Below, one piece after another: positions 1 through 4,111 of a DNA stretch of 5,894 nucleotides. How positions within the stretch are numbered: the stretch's first letter is position 1; each line of letters opens with the position of its first letter. This stretch comes from Anaerolineae bacterium (GTDB lineage: Bacteria > Chloroflexota > Anaerolineae > Anaerolineales > UBA4823): contig JAUXFR010000100.1 in NCBI GenBank assembly GCA_030622805.1, positions 1 through 5,894 on the forward strand. Direction: 5' to 3'. Made by a program: the position numbers and the translations under genes. The notes below the pieces were generated by a model. That model did not search any database. It was not told where the DNA came from and saw nothing but the letters and a program-made list of their open reading frames with translations.

Positions 1-1
1 G

Positions 2-130
2 CTGAGTGGGCAAAGTTGGCAATCAATCCTGCACCGTTTATTCCCAACTGCCGATAATCTTTCACAGACTACCAGCGTGTTGAAAGAATATCTCGGATTA
101 ATGTTTTATAATTTACGAGGTTGGGAGTAG
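2..130 (+). CDS. 3' end of an unrecognised gene (partial)
   Basis: An open frame enters from the left edge and ends at TAG 128-130, giving 42 C-terminal residues that begin LSGQSWQSIL and end NLRGWE. The tail is leucine- and aromatic-rich and looks helical, as expected for the C-terminus of a soluble protein, but I do not recognise a family. It lies 56 nt upstream of coaBC on the same strand. The call rests only on an uninterrupted frame, plausible composition and a stop just before a terminator-like hairpin, so it could be a chance open frame. Confidence 0.4.
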   Translation: MSGQSWQSILHRLFPTADNLSQTTSVLKEYLGLMFYNLRGWE

Positions 131-146
131 AATAGAGCGAAGATAG

Positions 147-172
147 TATCAGACATACGCTGATAATTTTTT
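147..172 (+). terminator. weak hairpin plus T-run upstream of coaBC
   Basis: TATCAG (147-152) and CTGATA (160-165) form a perfect 6-bp inverted repeat with a 7-nt loop, followed within two bases by six T residues (167-172). This has the form of a weak intrinsic terminator or attenuator placed between the upstream gene and coaBC. The stem is short and AT-rich, so readthrough is likely. The same stretch contains GATAAT (162-167), which could instead serve as a -10 element, although no good -35 hexamer is visible. Confidence 0.3.
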
Positions 173-186
173 AGGAGAAATCGTAA

Positions 187-1413
187 GTGATTAATTCACC
201 CATTCAGGATAAGCATATTGTTTTAGGGATAACGGGGTCGATTGCATGCTACAAGGCGGCAGATCTGGCTTCAAAACTGGCTCAGGCTGGAGCGCTTGTC
301 GATTGTGTGCTGACCGATGCTGCTATAAAATTTATCACCCCGATCACCTTTCAGTCGCTTACCGGCAGAAGGGCATTCATAAACGCTGACCTGTGGGGAA
401 GCGATGGGCATGTACTGCATATCGAGCTGGGTAAGCGCGCAGACCTGATCCTGATCGCACCAGCCACGGCAAACACGCTGGCGAAATTGGCCAACGGTAT
501 CGCTGATAACCTGCTCACAATCACGGCTCTGGCAGCGGACTGTCCGGTTCTTATCGCACCTGCGATGGATGGTGGCATGTTCTCCCATCCAGCAACGCAG
601 GAGAATCTGGACAGATTACGCAGGCGCGGTGTGCTGGTGATCGGACCAGGCGAAGGTCATCTGGCGTCTGGAATGGTTGGCAAGGGGCGCATGCTGGAGC
701 CGCTGGATATCCTCGGTCACGTGCGGCTGACCCTGGCGCAAGGAGGTCCGCTGGCTGGGCGCAAGGTGGTCGTAACCGCTGGCGGTACTCGTGAACCGAT
801 TGATCCGGTTCGTACCATTACCAACCGTTCGTCGGGCAAGCAGGGATACGCTCTGGCTCAGGCAGCGTTGGATCTGGGTGCGCAGGTAGCATTACTCAGC
901 GGACCAGTTTGTCTGGAAACACCCGTGGGCGCCAAGCAAATGGATGTAAACAGCGCGCAGGAGATGCTGGAGGCAGTGCTGGAGGAAATTCCCAAAGCGG
1001 ACATATTGATCATGGCGGCGGCGGTTTCTGATTTCAGACCGACTTCACCTGCAGCGGAGAAGATCAAGAAGGATACCGGCGTACCCCGAATCCAGTTAGA
1101 GGCAGCTCCAGATATCCTGGTAGAGGTGGCGCAGTATAAAGAACGGAACGGTTGGCCGCAGGTAAGCGTTGGATTCGCAGCCGAGTCGCAGGATCTATTG
1201 GAGAACGCGCGTGCAAAGTTGGAGAATAAGAAGCTGGATATGATCGTGGCTAATGATATCAGTGACAACCAGGCTGGTTTTTCCGTAGATACCAACAGGG
1301 TTACGATCATTTACCCCGATGGGCACACAGAACCCCTGCCTCTGATGAGTAAGGTAGAAGTGGCAAACGAGATTCTTGAACGGGTGCGGCAATTGATCCT
1401 GGTCGATAAATAA
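187..1413 (+). CDS. coaBC: Bifunctional phosphopantothenoylcysteine decarboxylase / phosphopantothenate-cysteine ligase CoaBC
   Basis: This cytosolic enzyme performs two consecutive steps of coenzyme A synthesis: CTP-dependent joining of 4'-phosphopantothenate to cysteine (CoaB), then FMN-dependent decarboxylation to 4'-phosphopantetheine (CoaC). At 408 residues it has normal full length. The N-terminal flavoprotein domain (about 9-180) shows GITGSIACYKAADL (14-27), His78 in HIELGKRADL, the APATANTLAKLANG stretch, PAMDGGM (125-131) and GKGRM (165-169). The ligase domain (about 190-405) shows TAGGTREPIDPVR (197-209), the TNRSSGK nucleotide-binding segment (212-218), AAAVSDF, EKIKK, VGFAAES and ANDIS. 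The GTG start at 187 is supported by AGGAG at 173-177, nine bases upstream. Two decarboxylase positions differ from the E. coli enzyme: Asp128 where Asn125 sits and Ser161 where Cys158 sits. Other lineages also vary here, so the enzyme is probably still active. A DUF952 gene follows closely. Confidence 0.96.
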   Translation: MINSPIQDKHIVLGITGSIACYKAADLASKLAQAGALVDCVLTDAAIKFITPITFQSLTGRRAFINADLWGSDGHVLHIELGKRADLILIAPATANTLAKLANGIADNLLTITALAADCPVLIAPAMDGGMFSHPATQENLDRLRRRGVLVIGPGEGHLASGMVGKGRMLEPLDILGHVRLTLAQGGPLAGRKVVVTAGGTREPIDPVRTITNRSSGKQGYALAQAALDLGAQVALLSGPVCLETPVGAKQMDVNSAQEMLEAVLEEIPKADILIMAAAVSDFRPTSPAAEKIKKDTGVPRIQLEAAPDILVEVAQYKERNGWPQVSVGFAAESQDLLENARAKLENKKLDMIVANDISDNQAGFSVDTNRVTIIYPDGHTEPLPLMSKVEVANEILERVRQLILVDK

Positions 1414-1448
1414 TTAAGAGATCAGCTAATGTGTTTGTGAGGAAAAGA

Positions 1449-1778
1449 ATGATTGCACATATTTGTGAGCGCAAGAAATGGGAGCGGGCGCAGGAGGAAG
1501 GGGAATATCGAACTGTATCACTCGAAACGGAGGGGTTCATCCACTGCTCGAAACCGGAGCAGGTGCTGGCAGTTGCGAATTTCTTGTACCGGGATATCCC
1601 GGATCTGCTGTTGTTGTGGATTGACCCGACGCGACTGGTCGCTGATTTGCGCTGGGAAGCCGCCGCAGATGAGGTATACCCACATCTGTATGGCAGCCTG
1701 AATCTGGATGCAGTCCGAAAGGTCATCAATTTTGTACCGGATGAAGATGGCGAATTCAGGCATTTGCCAATAGATTAA
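1449..1778 (+). CDS. DUF952 family protein
   Basis: A 109-residue protein of the DUF952 family, small cytosolic proteins without an established biochemical role. The family signature is clear: GEYRTVSLETEGFIHCS (18-34), the PDLLLLWIDPTRL strand (51-63) and PHLYGSLNLDAV (78-89). The fold is thought to resemble ADP-ribosyltransferase-like proteins, but that is remembered family knowledge and not visible here. I chose ATG 1449 because it gives the usual family N-terminus (MIxHI) and has GAGGA at 1439-1443 just ahead. An in-frame GTG at 1431 would add six residues, and the candidate ribosome-binding site would then lie inside the coding region. The gene starts 35 nt after coaBC and is probably co-transcribed with it. 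A promoter for the next gene overlaps its 3' end. Confidence 0.88.
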   Translation: MIAHICERKKWERAQEEGEYRTVSLETEGFIHCSKPEQVLAVANFLYRDIPDLLLLWIDPTRLVADLRWEAAADEVYPHLYGSLNLDAVRKVINFVPDEDGEFRHLPID

Positions 1779-1792
1779 ATAAATGGTATAAT
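1764..1792 (+). promoter_or_regulatory. sigma70-type promoter for the selenoprotein gene
   Basis: TTGCCA (1764-1769) and TATAAT (1787-1792) are separated by exactly 17 nt. The -35 hexamer has one mismatch to TTGACA and the -10 hexamer is perfect. It overlaps the last codons and stop of the DUF952 gene. Transcription would start near 1799, leaving a leader of about 100 nt before the ATG at 1901. This is the best promoter match I found in the window and makes the downstream peroxiredoxin-glutaredoxin gene its own transcription unit. Confidence 0.72.
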
Positions 1793-1825
1793 AATGACTA
1801 TAAATGTCCATAATTGGGCTTGCTA

Positions 1826-1868
1826 TGCTAGAACAGGTCTTTCTTGACGCTCAGAAAGCTGTTTAGCA
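1826..1868 (+). promoter_or_regulatory. long bulged hairpin in the selenoprotein mRNA leader
   Basis: Three consecutive helices stack into one arm: TGCTA (1826-1830) with TAGCA (1864-1868), AACAG (1832-1836) with CTGTT (1859-1863), and CTTTCT (1839-1844) with AGAAAG (1853-1858). This makes 16 base pairs broken only by a bulged G (1831) and a bulged GT (1837-1838), around an 8-nt loop. No U-run follows, so it does not look like an intrinsic terminator. It lies between the inferred start of transcription and the ribosome-binding site, so a role in mRNA stability or translational control is possible. The function is unknown. Confidence 0.5.
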
Positions 1869-1900
1869 GGACTATAAATTCGATCATTGCAGGAGGAATC

Positions 1901-2662
1901 ATGATACCTAAAGTGGGTGATACGGCTCCAGATTTTTGCCTGGAAAGTCATCAGAGTAAGAAAGTTTGTTTACGATATTTTCGGGGGATGCGCAATGTTG
2001 TGCTGGCGTTCTTCCCGTTAGCCTGGACACCGGTCTGAACGAGCCAGATCCCTTCTTACGAGGCCATGAAAGGCCGTTTTGAAGGGGTCGAGACCCAGGT
2101 GCTGGGTCTGAGTGTGGACAGTGTGCCGTCATTGAGCGCATGGGCAGAGAGTTTGGGTGGGATCACATACCCGCTGCTGAGCGATTTTTGGTCTCACGGA
2201 GAGATCGCGAAATTATATGGAGTGCTGCGTGAAGACGGACGCAGCGAACGTGCCATCTTCGTTATTGACAAGCGCGGCATTGTTCGCTATGTGGATATAC
2301 ACGACATCGATGAGCAGCCGGATAATGAAGAGTTGTTCCGCATGCTGGCAGAGATCGAGCCAAAGCTGACGGCGAAATGGGAAACGGAAAACCTGATCGA
2401 AGATCCCGAACCAGAGCCGGAAGCGGATGTTGTCATGTACTGTACACCGTGGTGTCCTGCATGCCGGCGGGCGCGCGCTTATTTCAATGAAAACGATGTG
2501 CCATTCGTAGAAGTTGACATCACTCGCGACCGGTCGGCGGCGGAGCGTGTACGCGGCTGGGCGAGTGGTTACGAGACCACGCCAACGTTTAAGATCAAGG
2601 GAAAGGTGATCGTTAATTTCAAGCGAAAAGAGGTGGCAGAGGTGTTGGGGATTGAGTTTTAA
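1901..2662 (+). CDS. Selenocysteine-containing peroxiredoxin-glutaredoxin fusion
   Basis: Read through TGA 2036-2038 as selenocysteine, this is one 253-residue protein in a single frame. The N-terminal domain (about 1-150) is an AhpC/TSA (BCP/AhpE-like) peroxiredoxin: VGDTAPDF (5-12), then PLAWTPVU (39-46), the PxxxTxxC peroxidatic motif with Sec46 in the cysteine's place, SVDS, YPLLSDF, and RAIFVID with the likely catalytic Arg117. After an acidic proline-rich linker (about 167-176) comes a glutaredoxin domain with the CPAC redox motif (Cys185, Cys188), a cis-Pro segment TTPTF and a GKVIVNF strand. The predicted role is peroxide reduction with the fused glutaredoxin recycling the selenenic acid. 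The ATG is preceded by AGGAGG (1891-1896). Homology continues on both sides of the TGA without a frameshift, and a SECIS-like stem-loop follows. The alternative is a nonsense mutation, which is less likely given the exact catalytic position. It has its own promoter and terminator. Confidence 0.88.
2047..2089 (+). promoter_or_regulatory. candidate bacterial SECIS element
   Basis: GATCCCTTC (2047-2055) pairs with GAAGGGGTC (2081-2089) over nine base pairs, one of them a U-G wobble. Above an internal loop (6 and 5 nt), GGCC (2062-2065) pairs with GGCC (2072-2075), closing the six-base apical loop AUGAAA (2066-2071). The lower stem starts 8 nt after the UGA, and the apical loop begins after 27 intervening bases. 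That is within the spacing I recall for bacterial SECIS elements read by SelB. Those elements usually have a G near the start of the apical loop; here the G is third (2068). The whole hairpin lies inside the coding sequence, as is normal in bacteria. Confidence 0.68.
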
Positions 2663-2694
2663 TAAAACGTAGGTCGAACAGAAGTAAGGTAATA

Positions 2695-2728
2695 AAATCG
2701 CCCGGCAGCATTTGTTGCCGGGCGATTT
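2695..2728 (+). terminator. GC-rich terminator after the selenoprotein gene
   Basis: A perfect 13-bp inverted repeat pairs 2695-2707 with 2716-2728. Its core is CGCCCGGCA / TGCCGGGCG and the loop is 8 nt (2708-2715). Short A-rich and T-rich flanks (AAAT before, ATTT after) give the look of an intrinsic, possibly bidirectional terminator, although the T-run is brief. It lies 33 nt after the TAA at 2660-2662 and separates the selenoprotein gene from the ArsR-led operon. Confidence 0.85.
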
Positions 2729-2798
2729 GTACTTTGTTAATCAACAGGGGGGCTATCAATATTATCTATTACATCGTATAGATTTTTTCCATAAGGGT

Positions 2799-2814
2799 TG
2801 TGATAAAAATCACT
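2799..2814. promoter_or_regulatory. CRP/FNR-type palindromic operator
   Basis: TGTGA (2799-2803), six bases, then TCACT (2810-2814); the core GTGAT-AAAA-ATCAC (2800-2813) is a perfect palindrome. This matches the general form of CRP/FNR-superfamily sites (TGTGA-N6-TCACA). A weak -10 candidate, TATAGT (2837-2842), would place the site centre near -42.5, close to the class II activator position. No good -35 hexamer is present, which suits an activator-dependent promoter. Binding by a particular regulator is inference. Confidence 0.5.
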
Positions 2815-2824
2815 AGCAATTATC

Positions 2825-2867
2825 GCGTATGCGTAATATAGTAATTAAGTAATGTTGCAATTGCGTA
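2825..2867 (+). promoter_or_regulatory. possible operator repeats (GCGTA) upstream of the arsR-like gene
   Basis: GCGTA occurs three times just ahead of the regulator gene, at 2825-2829, 2831-2835 and 2863-2867. The last lies within ATTGCGTA (2860-2867), next to the palindrome GCAATTGC (2857-2864). The same octamer recurs in the hairpin between the TusA-like and MvhD-like genes. ArsR proteins usually repress their own promoters by binding near the start of transcription, so these repeats are candidates for such an operator. The evidence is pattern only. Confidence 0.3.
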
Positions 2868-2896
2868 AATCCTTAACAGATTAAGTTGGACCTCGT

Positions 2897-3220
2897 ATGG
2901 AAGCGAGATTATTAGAAAAAGCACAAAAACAAGCGGAATACTGCCGGGTTTTCAGCAACGCCAAGCGGGTTCTGATCCTCTGGCTTCTGGGAACAGAGGA
3001 AATGTCCGTCAGCGATATTGCTTCAGCACTTGACGCGTCCCTACAAAATACTTCCCAACATTTACGAGTGATGAAAGATCGAGACATCCTGAGTTCACGT
3101 CGGGATGGACAGGTCAAATATTACCGCGTAGAAAAAGGTGAATGCTTAATTAATCTGAATCCGATTAGTGTACAAACGCTTCAAAAGGAGCGTAAAAAAA
3201 TAACTGAGACAGAAATATAG
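2897..3220 (+). CDS. ArsR-family winged-helix transcriptional regulator
   Basis: A 107-residue DNA-binding protein of the ArsR/SmtB type, which usually represses by default and lets go of DNA on binding metal or on thiol modification. The first helix (about 8-20) leads into FSNAKRVLILWLL (19-31), then the helix-turn-helix MSVSDIASALDASLQNTSQHLRVMKD (36-61, recognition helix about 48-60) and the wing SSRRDGQVKYYRV (66-78). The metal site ELCVCDL of classical ArsR is absent. The only cysteines are Cys16 (first helix) and Cys83 (after the wing), so a thiol or persulfide switch is conceivable but unproven. It is the first gene of the apparent operon; the ribosome-binding site of the next gene overlaps its stop codon. 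Its own Shine-Dalgarno is weak. Likely role: local control of the sulfur/electron-transfer operon. Confidence 0.85.
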   Translation: MEARLLEKAQKQAEYCRVFSNAKRVLILWLLGTEEMSVSDIASALDASLQNTSQHLRVMKDRDILSSRRDGQVKYYRVEKGECLINLNPISVQTLQKERKKITETEI

Positions 3221-3230
3221 GAGGCTTTAC

Positions 3231-3485
3231 ATGAATACTGTAGATCTATCAACTATCGAAGTAGCCAAGGAAGTAGACGCCCGGGCGATGGCATGCCCAG
3301 GACCCCTGCTGGAAGCCAAGAAAAGCATGGGCGCCGTCAAGGTCGGCGAAGTATTGGTAATCTGGTCTGGTGACGCAAAAACGAAGGAAGATATGCCGCG
3401 TTGGTGCAAAAAAGTGGGTCATGAGTACCTGGGGGATCTGCCCGGAGATGGCTACGATATGCTTTACATCCGCAGAATGAAATAA
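3231..3485 (+). CDS. TusA-family sulfur carrier protein
   Basis: An 84-residue protein of the TusA/SirA/YeeD family, small cytosolic proteins that carry persulfide sulfur on a conserved cysteine. The active-site segment is DARAMACPGPLLEAKK (16-31) with Cys22 in the CPGP motif, followed by the typical helix and the strand KVGEVLVIWSGD (37-48), where family members have an LxVxxxD pattern. Cys59 in PRWCKKVGHEYLG is a second cysteine. The ATG is preceded by AGGAGG (3219-3224), which overlaps the stop of the regulator gene, so the two are almost certainly co-transcribed. TusA proteins found beside Hdr-like genes are thought to pass sulfane sulfur to dissimilatory sulfur enzymes, which suggests such a role here. 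The actual partner is unknown. Confidence 0.9.
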   Translation: MNTVDLSTIEVAKEVDARAMACPGPLLEAKKSMGAVKVGEVLVIWSGDAKTKEDMPRWCKKVGHEYLGDLPGDGYDMLYIRRMK

Positions 3486-3504
3486 GTATCGGCTCTTCAA
3501 ATTC

Positions 3505-3549
3505 GGATTGCGTATTTCGTGCACTTCTTGCGTACGAAATACGCAGTTC
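3505..3549 (+). repeat. inverted repeat between the TusA-like and MvhD-like genes
   Basis: TGCGTATTTCGT (3509-3520) and ACGAAATACGCA (3534-3545) form a perfect 12-bp inverted repeat with a 13-nt loop. The stem extends outward by about four more pairs (3505-3508 with 3546-3549), two of them G-U. No T-run follows, so it is not a classical terminator. It could be an mRNA-processing or stability element that sets different levels for the upstream and downstream genes, or a DNA operator: it contains ATTGCGTA (3507-3514), which also occurs upstream of the regulator. Confidence 0.7.
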
Positions 3550-3567
3550 ACTATGAGGATAAGCGCA

Positions 3568-3999
3568 ATGACGACAGGTACGGAAAACAATAAACCCAAA
3601 ATTTTGATCCTGGCTACCCTGTCTGGTGGCTATGCAGGCGCGGATTCTGTCGGGCAGCTGCATGAAGATTACCCTTCCAACACCTACATCCTTCCTGTGA
3701 TGTGCCCATGTATGTTCCCCGAAGACTTCTATCTGCGTGCGTTTGAGCGCGGAATTGATGGAATCATTATTATGTACAGCGGCACCGACAGCCCCTACAA
3801 AGGTGGCGCGGAGCGAACTGCGGTTTTGGTCAACAGTACGTACGAGATGATGAAAGAACGCGGTATCGACACTCGACGGCTGCGGTTGACCGCTATCTGC
3901 ACAGTGTGCACAAAACCTTTCCTCAATGAAGTTAATCAAATGGATGAACTGCTTGATGATATCGGGTTTGTGAAGGATGAATTGGCTGTACCAGCATAG
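3568..3999 (+). CDS. MvhD/FlpD-like electron-transfer protein with altered cysteines
   Basis: A 143-residue protein resembling the MvhD/FlpD family (methyl-viologen-reducing hydrogenase delta subunit), which passes electrons to HdrA through a [2Fe-2S] cluster. Family-like segments are ILATLSGGYAGADSVGQL (14-31), YPSNTYILPVMC (35-46), LRAFERGIDGIIIM (56-69) and KGGAERTAVLVN (78-89). The usual N-terminal CxWC and the central GCHPGDC cysteines are missing: the sequence reads LSGGYAGAD and YSGTDSPYKGG. Its only four cysteines form CPC (46, 48) and CTVC (111, 114), which could hold a cluster or a redox disulfide in a new way. I chose ATG 3568 because GAGGAT (3555-3560) sits seven bases ahead. In-frame starts at 3508 or 3553 fall within or just after the inverted repeat and add unconserved residues. 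The neighbouring HdrA-like genes support an electron-transfer role. Confidence 0.75.
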   Translation: MTTGTENNKPKILILATLSGGYAGADSVGQLHEDYPSNTYILPVMCPCMFPEDFYLRAFERGIDGIIIMYSGTDSPYKGGAERTAVLVNSTYEMMKERGIDTRRLRLTAICTVCTKPFLNEVNQMDELLDDIGFVKDELAVPA

Positions 4000-4093
4000 G
4001 GAAAAGCTTGTATTTAGAACTTATCAATTATTAAAATCAACCCTACAGAAACAGGACCGCAAAACCTCATCATTTACTGGATATCAACCACAT

Positions 4094-4111
4094 AAAGGAG
4101 TACTGACCTTG
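4094..4111 (+). promoter_or_regulatory. ribosome-binding site deciding a TTG start
   Basis: AAAGGAG (4094-4100) is followed after eight bases by TTG (4109-4111), immediately before the conserved ETYKFDALVVGGG start of the FAD domain. The frame stays open back to an ATG at 3977 inside the preceding gene. That extension of 44 residues has no recognisable conservation and no comparable Shine-Dalgarno, so TTG is preferred. Confidence 0.7.

Noticed and set aside
1825..1866. A 13-codon leader peptide (ATG 1825 to TAG 1864-1866) before the selenoprotein
   Set aside because: There is no ribosome-binding site and no informative codon run, and it lies within the leader hairpin.
1844..2038. A 64-residue stand-alone ORF ending at the TGA
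   Set aside because: The first 19 codons are leader RNA without conservation; the peroxiredoxin homology starts at ATG 1901 with AGGAGG and continues past the TGA.
2066..2662. A separate gene starting at ATG 2066
   Set aside because: It has no suitable ribosome-binding site, and its first residues are the middle of a peroxiredoxin domain in the same frame as 1901; it is the downstream part of the selenoprotein.
1901..2662. Pseudogene caused by a nonsense mutation
   Set aside because: The single stop is TGA exactly at the catalytic Cys, with intact motifs on both sides, a good promoter, a good Shine-Dalgarno and a SECIS-like stem; Sec is the simpler reading.
4008..4036. A promoter (TTGTAT-N17-TTAAAA) in the gap before the HdrA-like gene
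   Set aside because: The -10 hexamer matches the consensus at only half its positions, and the region is AT-rich enough for such matches by chance.
3977..4108. N-terminal extension of the HdrA-like protein from ATG 3977
   Set aside because: It would overlap the preceding gene, has no good ribosome-binding site and adds unconserved residues ahead of the FAD motif.
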